Below the pieces are notes generated by a model that saw only the letters and a program-made list of their open reading frames with translations, ran no database searches and was not told the origin of the DNA. A program made the translations under genes and the position numbers. This document shows positions 26,392 through 34,052 of a DNA stretch of 64,000 bases, in pieces. Within the stretch, counting starts at the first letter, position 1. Each line of letters begins with the position of its first letter. Source of the stretch: Bog-473 sp963744225 (GTDB lineage: Bacteria > Actinomycetota > Acidimicrobiia > Acidimicrobiales > RAAP-2); contig CAVUSV010000004.1 of assembly GCA_963744225.1 (NCBI GenBank), forward strand, positions 1,736,001-1,800,000, written 5' to 3'.

Positions 26392-27138
26392 GTGATCCCG
26401 CTCATCGGCGTCTCCACCTACGTGGCCGATGCCCGGTGGGGCTCTTGGGAGCGCCGCGCCGCCGTGTTGCCGGAGTCTTACTTCGAGCTGGTGGCCGCAG
26501 CCGGCGGACGGCCCATGCTGCTGCCTCCCTCGAGCAGCGCGCTCGGCGGACCTGAGGCCGGGGCGAACGAGGTGATCGCCGTGCTCGACGGCCTGGTGCT
26601 CACCGGCGGGGGCGACGTCGACCCGCTCGCCTATGGCGAGGAGCGCCGCCCCGAGGTGGCCGGCGTCGATGGGACCCGGGACGCCAGCGAGCGCGCCCTG
26701 CTTGCGGCCGCGCTGCAGGTGGATATGCCGGTCCTCGCCATCTGCCGCGGCTGCCAGGTCCTCAATGTCGAGCTCGGTGGCACGCTGCACCAGCATCTGC
26801 CCGACGTGGTGGGCCACCTCGACCACCGCAGCGCCCCCTACGTGTTCGGCGATGTCGGAGTCCAGACCGTGCCGGGCTCGCTCGCCGCCGGCGTGTTCGG
26901 GGATCAGCCAACCGTCCGTTGCTCACACCACCAGGCGATTCGCGAGCTCGGTCACGGGTTGGTCCCCACCGCGCGGACCGCCGACGGCGTGGTCGAGGCG
27001 GTCGAGCTGCCGTCCGCCCGCTTCGTCTTGGCGGTGCAATGGCACCCTGAAGAGGCGAGCGATCAGCGGCCCTTCGACGCGCTGGTGGAGGCTGCCCGGG
27101 ACTACCGCGACGAGCGGTCGGTGCGCCGGAGCGCGTGA
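26392..27138 (+). CDS. Gamma-glutamyl-gamma-aminobutyrate hydrolase (PuuD-like, C26)
   Basis: A 248-aa class I glutamine-amidotransferase-fold hydrolase. The nucleophile elbow is VLAICRGCQVLNVELGGTLH (Cys about 118). The His and Glu of the triad are in LAVQWHPEEAS near residue 222. The N-terminal PLIGVSTY and DGLVLTGGGDVDPLAYGEE are typical of PuuD. It would hydrolyse gamma-glutamyl-GABA to glutamate and GABA. The GTG start is 90 bases from the divergent PuuA-like gene and probably shares its control region. The downstream SDR starts one base after the stop. Confidence 0.92.
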   Translation: MIPLIGVSTYVADARWGSWERRAAVLPESYFELVAAAGGRPMLLPPSSSALGGPEAGANEVIAVLDGLVLTGGGDVDPLAYGEERRPEVAGVDGTRDASERALLAAALQVDMPVLAICRGCQVLNVELGGTLHQHLPDVVGHLDHRSAPYVFGDVGVQTVPGSLAAGVFGDQPTVRCSHHQAIRELGHGLVPTARTADGVVEAVELPSARFVLAVQWHPEEASDQRPFDALVEAARDYRDERSVRRSA

Positions 27139-27139
27139 C

Positions 27140-27946
27140 GTGTCAGAGTCCGTGACTCCGACCGTCACCGGCCGGGTCGCGGTCGTCACCGGCGCCAGCC
27201 GCGGACTGGGCGCGGGCATCGCGGTGCATTTCGCCGGTTCGGGCATGCACCTCGGGCTGTGCGCTCGCCACCGGCCGGCCTTGGCTGCGCGCACGCGGCC
27301 GACGGCACGAGACGGTCACATCGTTGCCTCCGAGACACCGGTCCTGTCCGCCGTCGACGTGACAGATCATGCGGCGCTCGCCCGCTTCGCCGGCGACGTC
27401 ATTGCTCGATTCGGCCGCATCGACCTCTGGGTGAACAACGCCGGCCTCTTGGGTCCCATTGGCCCCCTCGTCGAAGCGGACCCGGCCGAGCTGGCGCGCA
27501 CGATCGAGGTCAACGTCACTGGGGTCCTCAACGGGACCGCCGTTTTCGCGGAGCACGTACGGGCCCGGCCGGGCCACGGCGTGCTGGTCAACATCTCGTC
27601 GGGTGCCGGGTCGAAGCCCTATGCCGGCTGGGCCGCCTACTGCGCCTCCAAGGCGGCCGTGGACCAGCTCACCAGCGTGATTGCACTCGAGGAATCGGAC
27701 CACGGACTGCGGGCCTACTCCGTGGCGCCCGGCCTGGTGGACACGGACATGCAGGTGGCGATCCGTGCCGCAGACGAGGCGTCGTTTCCCGAAGTGGACC
27801 GGTTCCGCCGGGTCGCGGCCGAACAGCGGTTTAACTCTCCAGCCTGGGTGGCCGAGCACATCCTGGCCATCGTGTTCGGGCCCAAACCGCCCGAGGCGGT
27901 GACGCTGCGCCTCCCGGACCAGCCCGTGCCCGGGCTCGCCGGGTAA
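27140..27946 (+). CDS. SDR-family oxidoreductase
   Basis: A 268-aa classical short-chain dehydrogenase. It has the cofactor loop VAVVTGASRGLGAGIAVHFA, the LWVNNAGLLG strand, the catalytic Ser region VLVNISSGAGS and the YCASK motif (Tyr and Lys of the catalytic pair). A basic residue pattern after strand 2 (LCARHRPALAARTRPTA) suggests NADP. The start GTG follows the PuuD-like stop after a single base, so the two are co-transcribed. The substrate is unknown; an aldehyde or amino-alcohol from the polyamine route is only a guess. Confidence 0.88.
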   Translation: MSESVTPTVTGRVAVVTGASRGLGAGIAVHFAGSGMHLGLCARHRPALAARTRPTARDGHIVASETPVLSAVDVTDHAALARFAGDVIARFGRIDLWVNNAGLLGPIGPLVEADPAELARTIEVNVTGVLNGTAVFAEHVRARPGHGVLVNISSGAGSKPYAGWAAYCASKAAVDQLTSVIALEESDHGLRAYSVAPGLVDTDMQVAIRAADEASFPEVDRFRRVAAEQRFNSPAWVAEHILAIVFGPKPPEAVTLRLPDQPVPGLAG

Positions 27947-27957
27947 GGTCTGCGCCC

Positions 27958-28101
27958 ATGCCGAAGAGCGGTTCCCGAAAGGTCGTCAAGCCGGTAGCTG
28001 CCGCCGCCGTGACGCTGGGGACGATCGCCAGCATCTGGTGGTTCGCGCTCAAACCCCGCCGCAAGGCCAAGAGCGCCGGGATCACGAACTCCAAGCAGTA
28101 G
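27958..28101 (+). CDS. Small basic single-span membrane protein, 47 aa
   Basis: A short open frame of 48 codons follows the SDR gene after 11 bases: MPKSGSRKVVKPVAAAAVTL, then GTIASIWWFALKPRRKAKSA and GITNSKQ. It has a basic N-terminus, one hydrophobic span (about residues 13-30) and a strongly basic tail. Codon use has the high third-position GC of the surrounding genes, and the position directly behind the SDR favours a real gene. It resembles the many small actinobacterial proteins called 'membrane protein, hypothetical'. No function is known. Confidence 0.55.
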   Translation: MPKSGSRKVVKPVAAAAVTLGTIASIWWFALKPRRKAKSAGITNSKQ

Positions 28102-28127
28102 CGCCGTCGCCCCGTTGCCCCGTAGCG

Positions 28128-28946
28128 TCACCCCGTCGTCGTCAGCCCCTCCACCAACGCCGGCAGGCACTCGCCGATCGACCCCTGGACCACGACATCG
28201 GCCAGAGAGTCCATCTCGGTCGGCCCCCCGTTGACGATGATGACCACCGCGCCGTGGCGGACGGCAACCGGCACCAGCCCGGCGGCGGGGAACACGGCCA
28301 GGGTGGAGCCCACCGCCAGCAGGAGGTCACACGCCCCTGCCGCCTCCTCCGCCCGGATCAGGTCCTCGGCCACCAGGCTTTGGCCGAAGCTGATCGTGGC
28401 CGACTTGAGGATGCCGCCGCACATCGCCTCGTCGGCACCAGGTACGGGCACGATGCAGGTCGGGTCGACCTCGCCCGCCCGCACGCGCTCGTGCACTGGC
28501 TCGGCGGGTTGGCGGTCGCCACAGCGCAGGCACACCACGTCGAGCGCGCTGCCGTGGATCTCGACGATCCGCGCCGGGTCGCTGCCGGCCTTCTGGTGCA
28601 GCCCGTCGATGTTCTGGGTCACCAGCAGCTCCAGCCGGCCCGAGCGCTCGAGCTCGACCAGGGCCTGGTGCCCCGCGTTGGACACCGAGTCCCACATCGG
28701 CGACGTGAGGCGGTTCTGCCAAGCGCGCCGTCGCAGCTCGGGATCGGCCACGTAGGCCTGGAGCGTGGCCGACTTCTCGGCGGCCGGGTTCTTGGTCCAG
28801 ACCCCTTGCGGGCCGCGGAAGTCGGGGATGCCCGAGTCCGTCGATATACCAGCACCCGTCAGCACGACGACGCGGCGCGCCCGCTCGAGCAGCGCCCGGC
28901 CACGTGCGATCGCCGCGGTCGGGACCTCGTAGGACGACGTCTCCAT
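28128..28946 (-). CDS. cobB: Sir2-family NAD-dependent protein deacylase
   Basis: A 272-aa sirtuin. It has VVVLTGAGISTDSGIPDFRG (NAD site), VTQNIDGLHQKAG, the catalytic His131 in VEIHGSALDVVCLRCG, and the zinc cysteines 139, 142, 164 and 176. The C-terminal LLLAVGSTLAVFPAAGLVPV strand and FGQSL motif complete the Rossmann part. It removes acyl groups from lysines, often reactivating acyl-CoA synthetases. That is suggestive here, because an ANL-family ligase gene starts divergently some 38 bases away and could be a target (inference). Confidence 0.93.
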   Translation of the reverse strand: METSSYEVPTAAIARGRALLERARRVVVLTGAGISTDSGIPDFRGPQGVWTKNPAAEKSATLQAYVADPELRRRAWQNRLTSPMWDSVSNAGHQALVELERSGRLELLVTQNIDGLHQKAGSDPARIVEIHGSALDVVCLRCGDRQPAEPVHERVRAGEVDPTCIVPVPGADEAMCGGILKSATISFGQSLVAEDLIRAEEAAGACDLLLAVGSTLAVFPAAGLVPVAVRHGAVVIIVNGGPTEMDSLADVVVQGSIGECLPALVEGLTTTG

Positions 28947-28983
28947 GGCAAGGGCAAGCGTAGACAGGGCGTACGCTGCCTCG

Positions 28984-30354
28984 ATGCCCGGGGGCGCCCC
29001 AACCGTGGAGCTGTTGCACGCCGCCGACGCGGAGGACCGTCAGCGCCGGGCGGCCGGCGCCCTGCTGGCCCGGGGTTGCACAGAGGGCGACCGGGTGGCC
29101 TTCGCGCTCGGGTCGTCGGCCGACCTGATCTGTGCGGTGCTCGGTGCGGCCCGCGTCGGCCTCATCCCGGTGTTGCTCAACGCGACCCTGACCGAAGCCG
29201 AGCGCGACCTCCTGGCCGACGACGCCCAGCCGGCGGTGCGCATATTCACCGCGGCGGACCTGGCCGGGCTCGCCGAAGGCGACCCAGCTGAGCTGGCTCC
29301 GTACCCGCTCACCCGCCCCATGCACTACACCTCGGGCACGACCGGCCGCCCCAAGGGCGTGACCACCGGCATCTGGGACGAGCCGACGGCCCGTGCCGTC
29401 TTCGAGGACGAGGCGGCCGTGTGGCACTTCGAGCGCCAAGACCTCCATCTGGTCTGCTCGCCGATGTACCACACGGTCTCGGTTCGTTTCTGCACCGGCA
29501 CCCTGCTGTCGGGCGGTTCACTCGCCATCCTGGGCCGCTTCGACGCCACGACCGCGCTCGATGTCCTGCGCCGCCGCCGCCCGACCACCGCCTTCCTCGT
29601 ACCGACCCACCTGCAACGGATCCTCCAGAGCCCGGACCTCGGCACCGACGAGACGTTCGGCTCGCTGCGCCTGCTCGCGCACGCGGGCGCGCCCTGCCCC
29701 GAATCGGTCAAACGAGCGACCATGGCCCGAGTGCATCACGGCGTCGTGTGGGAGTTCTACGGCTCGACGGAGGCGCAGTTCACGGTCTGCTCGCCCGAGG
29801 AGTGGCTCGAACGCCCGGGCACCGTCGGGCGCGCCCGGCCGGGGCGGGGGCTCACCATCGAGCCGGTGGAGGACCCGTCCGAGGGCGGCACCATCTGGTG
29901 CGACATGCCCGCCTTCGCCCGCTTCAGCTACTGGGGCAACCCCGCGGCCACGCGGGCGGCGTGGCAGGGCTCGGCCTGCACCATCGGCGACCTGGGCCGC
30001 CTCGATACGGACGGCTACCTCTTCCTCACGGGCAGGCGCCACGACCTCATCATCAGCGGCGGGGTGAACGTCTACCCGGCGGAGGTCGAGAACGTGCTGG
30101 CCGCCGTCGACGGCGTCACCGAGGTCGCCGTGTTCGGGCTGACCGACGACGAATGGGGGCAGCGGGTCTGCGCCGCCTACGTCGCCCGTGGCGCCCCGGT
30201 GGCCGTGGAGGATGCCCTGCGGGCCGCCGCGTCGGCCGGCCTGGCCCCGTACAAGCGGCCCAAGACGTACGTCGCCGCCCCGGACCTGCCCCACACCGCC
30301 ACCGGCAAGCTGATGCGGCGGGCCGTCCCGGAGCACCTCGGGCTCGCGGACTGA
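28984..30354 (+). CDS. AMP-dependent acyl-CoA synthetase/ligase
   Basis: A 456-aa ANL-family ligase, shorter than the usual 500-560 aa because the N-terminal subdomain is abbreviated. The phosphate loop is MHYTSGTTGRPKGVTTG at about 113-129. Other motifs are LVCSPMYHTVSVRF, EFYGSTEAQF, IGDLGRLDTDGYLFLTGRRH and the C-terminal LPHTATGKLMRRAVPEHL with the catalytic Lys. It activates a small or aromatic carboxylate to a CoA ester. ATG 28984 is preferred to an upstream ATG at 28945 that overlaps the sirtuin start. Alternatively it may serve a small-molecule biosynthetic step. Confidence 0.87.
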   Translation: MPGGAPTVELLHAADAEDRQRRAAGALLARGCTEGDRVAFALGSSADLICAVLGAARVGLIPVLLNATLTEAERDLLADDAQPAVRIFTAADLAGLAEGDPAELAPYPLTRPMHYTSGTTGRPKGVTTGIWDEPTARAVFEDEAAVWHFERQDLHLVCSPMYHTVSVRFCTGTLLSGGSLAILGRFDATTALDVLRRRRPTTAFLVPTHLQRILQSPDLGTDETFGSLRLLAHAGAPCPESVKRATMARVHHGVVWEFYGSTEAQFTVCSPEEWLERPGTVGRARPGRGLTIEPVEDPSEGGTIWCDMPAFARFSYWGNPAATRAAWQGSACTIGDLGRLDTDGYLFLTGRRHDLIISGGVNVYPAEVENVLAAVDGVTEVAVFGLTDDEWGQRVCAAYVARGAPVAVEDALRAAASAGLAPYKRPKTYVAAPDLPHTATGKLMRRAVPEHLGLAD

Positions 30355-30408
30355 CGCGATCGGACCCGGACCGGCAGATATTTGTCCGAAGCCGGTAAGA
30401 CTGCTGCT

Positions 30409-31773
30409 ATGGCCTTCGCAACCACCAACCCCGCCACCGGAAAAGTCGAGAGGGAGTTCCCGGCCCACACCCCCGAGGAGGTCGACGCCATCCTCGGGCG
30501 CGCCGTTGCCGCGTTCGCCAACTACAAGACGACGACGTTCGGCGAGCGGGCCCTCCACCTCATCACCGCGGCCGCGCTCCTCGAGGCGGAAGTGCCCGAC
30601 ATCGCGCGCATCCTCACCACCGAGATGGGCAAGACGTTCGCGGCCGCCAAGGCGGAGGTGTCAAAGTGCGCGGTCGGATTGCGCTGGTTCGCCGACCACG
30701 CCGAGGATCTGCTGGCCGACCAGCAGATCAAGACCGCCGCCACCCAGTCGTACGTGCATTACCAACCGCTCGGCCCCGTGCTGGCCATCATGCCCTGGAA
30801 CTTCCCCATGTGGCAGGTGATCCGGTTCGCCGCGCCGGCGCTGATGCTCGGCAATGTCGGGTTGTTGAAGCACGCGTCGAACGTGCCACAAACGGCGCTC
30901 GCCATCGAGGACCTCTTCCGCCGGGCCGGTCTGCCCGAGGGCGTGTTCACCAATCTTTTCGTCGAGTCCAAGGACATCGCCACGTTGATCGAGGATCCGC
31001 GCATCGCCGCCGTGACGCTGACCGGCAGCGAGCGGGCGGGCATGTCGGTGGGAGCGGCGGCCGGACACGCCATCAAGAGAAGCGTGCTCGAGCTCGGGGG
31101 ATCGGACCCCTTCATCGTGACGCCGTCCGCCGACCTCGACGCGTGCGTGCGCACGGCCGTCACCGCCCGGGTGCAGAACAACGGTCAGTCGTGCATCGCG
31201 GCCAAGCGGTTCATCACCGTGGGCGACGTCTCCGACGAATTCCTGTCTCGCTTCACCAAGGCGATGGATGCGCTGGTCGTGGGTGACCCATTCGACCCCG
31301 CAACCGAGATCGGTCCAATCGTCACCGAGGCCCAGCGCGACGAGTTGGTCGCCCAGGTGGAAGAAGCGCGTCGCCAGGGCGCCATCGTGCACGCCGACGC
31401 CAAGGTCCCCGAAGGCGACGGTTGGTGGTTCCCTCCGACCGTGCTCTCGGCTGTCACCATGGACATGGCGTTCGCCCAGGAAGAGATCTTCGGCCCCGTG
31501 GCCATGGTGATCGCGGTGCCCGACCTGAGCGCAGCGATCGAGGCCGCGAACGCGACCACCTTCGGGCTCGGCTCGAGCGTGTGGAGCGACGACGACGACG
31601 AAATCGCCCGGTGCGTCGAGGAGATCGAGGCCGGTGCCGTGTTCGTCAATGCCATGGTCGTCTCCACCCCCGAGCTGCCCTTCGGCGGCATCAAGCGGTC
31701 GGGCTACGGGCGCGAGCTGTCCGAACTCGGGCTGAAGGAGTTCGCCAACGCCAAGACGGTGTGGATCAACTGA
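30409..31773 (+). CDS. NAD(P)-dependent succinate-semialdehyde-type aldehyde dehydrogenase
   Basis: A 454-aa ALDH. The active-site Glu228 is in SVLELGGSDPFIVTPS and the nucleophile Cys262 in VQNNGQSCIAAKRF; PWNFPMWQVIRFAAPALMLG is the cofactor-binding segment, and LPFGGIKRSGYGRELSELGL is the C-terminal signature. The opening FATTNPATGKVEREFPAHTP is characteristic of the succinate-semialdehyde dehydrogenase group (GabD/Sad). It would oxidise a semialdehyde to the acid, for instance the last step of GABA breakdown, which fits the PuuA/PuuD-like genes 3-4 kb upstream. It starts about 55 bases after the ligase stop. Confidence 0.92.
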   Translation: MAFATTNPATGKVEREFPAHTPEEVDAILGRAVAAFANYKTTTFGERALHLITAAALLEAEVPDIARILTTEMGKTFAAAKAEVSKCAVGLRWFADHAEDLLADQQIKTAATQSYVHYQPLGPVLAIMPWNFPMWQVIRFAAPALMLGNVGLLKHASNVPQTALAIEDLFRRAGLPEGVFTNLFVESKDIATLIEDPRIAAVTLTGSERAGMSVGAAAGHAIKRSVLELGGSDPFIVTPSADLDACVRTAVTARVQNNGQSCIAAKRFITVGDVSDEFLSRFTKAMDALVVGDPFDPATEIGPIVTEAQRDELVAQVEEARRQGAIVHADAKVPEGDGWWFPPTVLSAVTMDMAFAQEEIFGPVAMVIAVPDLSAAIEAANATTFGLGSSVWSDDDDEIARCVEEIEAGAVFVNAMVVSTPELPFGGIKRSGYGRELSELGLKEFANAKTVWIN

Positions 31774-31799
31774 GCGGGCCGCGTCCTGAGCCGGCCGCG

Positions 31800-32957
31800 G
31801 TGACGACCTACCTCGACCACGCCGCCACCACGCCGCTGCGGCCCCAGGTCGCCGCCGCCATGGCCGAGGTCCACGCGTCGCCGCTCGGGAACCCGACCGG
31901 CAGCCATCCCCCCGCCCAGCGGGCCCGCCGACTGCTCGAAGAGGCCCGCGACGAGGTGGCGGTGTTCCTCGGGCGCGATCCGGCCGACGTCATCTTCACC
32001 TCGGGGGGAACCGAAGCGGCCAACCTGGCCGTCCTGGGGACACTCGAGTCCGCCCGGTGTGCGCGGGGAGAGGCCGTGCTGCTGTACTCGGCGGTGGAGC
32101 ACCCGGCCGTGCTCGAGTCGGCGCGGGCAGCGACGCGGGCCGGCGTCGAGACGCGCGTGCTGCCCGTCGACGACGCCGGCGTGCTCGACCTCGACGCGCT
32201 CTCACGCACCCTCTCGTCGCACTGCACGCTGGTGGCGGTGATGACGGCCAACAACGAGACCGGGGTCGTGCAACCGCTGCGAGCGGTCGTCGACGCGGTG
32301 CGGCGCCACGCCCCCGACGCCATGGTCTTTACCGACGCCGTCCAGGCCGGGCCCTACCTCGACCTGGCCGCTGTGGCCGCCGACGTCGACCTCGTGTCGC
32401 TGAGCGCCCACAAGATCGGGGGCCCGGTCGGCATCGGCGCACTGGCGGTGAGGTCGCGCGTGGCCCTGGTGGCGCGCCAGCACGGGGGCGGCCAGGAGCG
32501 CGACCGGCGCAGCGGGACCCAGGACGTGGCCGGTGCGGTCGGACTCGCCGCCGCGCTGCGCCTGGTGACGGCCGAGCGCGCCGCGGCGACGTCACGCGTG
32601 GCTGCCCTGCGGGACCGGCTCTGCGACGGCCTGTTGGCGTCGGTGTCCCGGGTGCACCGCACCGTACCCGCCGGCGTTGCTGTGATGCCCGGGCACCTCC
32701 ACCTCTGTCTGGGGGGCATCGAACGTGAGGAGCTCCTGGTCGCACTGGGCCACGAAGGGGTCTGTGTCTCGGGCGGTTCGTCGTGCGCCAGCGGGGCCCT
32801 CGAGCCCAGTCACGTCCTGGCCGCCATGGGCGTCGCGCCCGCTCTGGCTGCGGGTGCCGTCCGCTTCACCTTGGGGTATGACACCGCCGATGCAGATGTG
32901 GCGCGCGCCCTCGATGTCGTGCCGGGAGTGATCGAACGCCTACGGCGGGAGCGGTGA
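31800..32957 (+). CDS. Cysteine desulfurase (IscS/NifS type)
   Basis: A 385-aa class V aminotransferase-fold enzyme. It starts VTTYLDHAATTPLRPQVAAA. The PLP lysine (about 205) is in LVSLSAHKIGGPVGIGAL and the persulfide cysteine (about 329) in VCVSGGSSCASGALEPSHVL. VMTANNETGVVQPL and the SGTQDVAGAVG loop are also conserved. It takes sulfur from cysteine and passes it to acceptors; the adjacent mnmA indicates delivery to tRNA thiolation, and Fe-S assembly is possible as well. It lies 26 bases after the ALDH gene and 40 before mnmA. Confidence 0.93.
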   Translation: MTTYLDHAATTPLRPQVAAAMAEVHASPLGNPTGSHPPAQRARRLLEEARDEVAVFLGRDPADVIFTSGGTEAANLAVLGTLESARCARGEAVLLYSAVEHPAVLESARAATRAGVETRVLPVDDAGVLDLDALSRTLSSHCTLVAVMTANNETGVVQPLRAVVDAVRRHAPDAMVFTDAVQAGPYLDLAAVAADVDLVSLSAHKIGGPVGIGALAVRSRVALVARQHGGGQERDRRSGTQDVAGAVGLAAALRLVTAERAAATSRVAALRDRLCDGLLASVSRVHRTVPAGVAVMPGHLHLCLGGIEREELLVALGHEGVCVSGGSSCASGALEPSHVLAAMGVAPALAAGAVRFTLGYDTADADVARALDVVPGVIERLRRER

Positions 32958-32997
32958 ACGGCGCCGACGAGTGTCAGCCCGGTGGCACACTGGTTCC

Positions 32998-34050
32998 ATG
33001 CGGGTGCTGGTGGCCATGTCGGGAGGCGTCGACTCCTCGGTCGCGGCCGCGCTCCTCGTGGAGCAAGGCCATGCCGTGGTGGGCGCGACCCTCAAGCTGT
33101 GGGGCGGCCCCTCCGACTCCGGTTGCTGCTCCGTCGCCGACGTCGACGACGCCCGCCGGGTGGCCCAGCAGCTGGGCATTGCCCACCATGTGTTCAACCT
33201 GACCGAAGAGTTCGACCGTCAGGTGGTGGCGCCATACGTGGGCGAGCACGCGCGGGGGAGGACGCCAAACCCCTGCATCGAGTGCAACCGTTCTATGAAG
33301 TTCGACCGCCTGCTGCAGCGGTCCGAACGCCTCGGCTTCGACCGCCTGGCGACGGGGCACCATGCCCGCGTGACCGGCGACCTCACGTTGCGGCTGCGCC
33401 GGGGGGCGGATGCAGCCAAAGACCAGTCCTACGTGCTGTCGATCCTCGGCCAGGACGCGTTGGCCCGCGTGCTCTTCCCAGTGGGCGAGATGACGAAGGA
33501 CGAGGTGCGGGCCCACGCGCGGCGTCTCGGGTTGCGCACCGCAGGCAAGCCCGACAGCCAGGACGTGTGCTTCATCGGGAGCGCGCAGGGTCGGCTCGGG
33601 TTCCTGGCCGGGCGGATAGAGCTGCACGCGGGCGATGTCGTGGACGGCGAAGGCCGCACATCAGGCACCGTGGAAGCTGTCGAGCTCGTCACGGTCGGTC
33701 AGAGGCGCGGCATGGGCCACGGAGACGACGGTGCCCGCCGCTACGTGACGCACGTCGACGTGGCGGGGCGCCGGGTGACCGTCGGGAGCGCGGCGGAGGC
33801 GCTGCGTTCATCGGTCCGGCTTCCCGCGGCGTCGCTCACGTGGGTCGACGGGCCCCTCGTCCCCGGGACCCGGGCGGTGGCGCAGGTGAGCGCGCACGGG
33901 CGCCCGCTGTCCTGCACCGTTCACCGCGACGACGCGGGCCTGGTCGTTCGCTTCGATGCCCCGCAGCGGCCTGTGGCGCCAGGCCAGACCGTCGCGCTCT
34001 ACGACGCACTCGACCCCGACGCCGTCGTCGGCGCGGGCATCGCCGCCTGA
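32998..34050 (+). CDS. mnmA: tRNA-specific 2-thiouridylase
   Basis: A 350-aa MnmA, which makes s2U34 in tRNA-Lys, -Glu and -Gln. The PP-loop is VLVAMSGGVDSSVAAALL at the N-terminus. The catalytic cysteines are Cys93 in TPNPCIECNRSMKFD and Cys191 in SQDVCFIG, and LATGHHAR and AKDQSYVLSIL are the expected ATP/tRNA-binding strands. The C-terminal beta-barrel parts are present. It receives sulfur from the cysteine desulfurase encoded just upstream. The start at 32998 gives the short MRVLVAMSGG N-terminus of the family. Confidence 0.95.
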   Translation: MRVLVAMSGGVDSSVAAALLVEQGHAVVGATLKLWGGPSDSGCCSVADVDDARRVAQQLGIAHHVFNLTEEFDRQVVAPYVGEHARGRTPNPCIECNRSMKFDRLLQRSERLGFDRLATGHHARVTGDLTLRLRRGADAAKDQSYVLSILGQDALARVLFPVGEMTKDEVRAHARRLGLRTAGKPDSQDVCFIGSAQGRLGFLAGRIELHAGDVVDGEGRTSGTVEAVELVTVGQRRGMGHGDDGARRYVTHVDVAGRRVTVGSAAEALRSSVRLPAASLTWVDGPLVPGTRAVAQVSAHGRPLSCTVHRDDAGLVVRFDAPQRPVAPGQTVALYDALDPDAVVGAGIAA

Positions 34051-34052
34051 CC

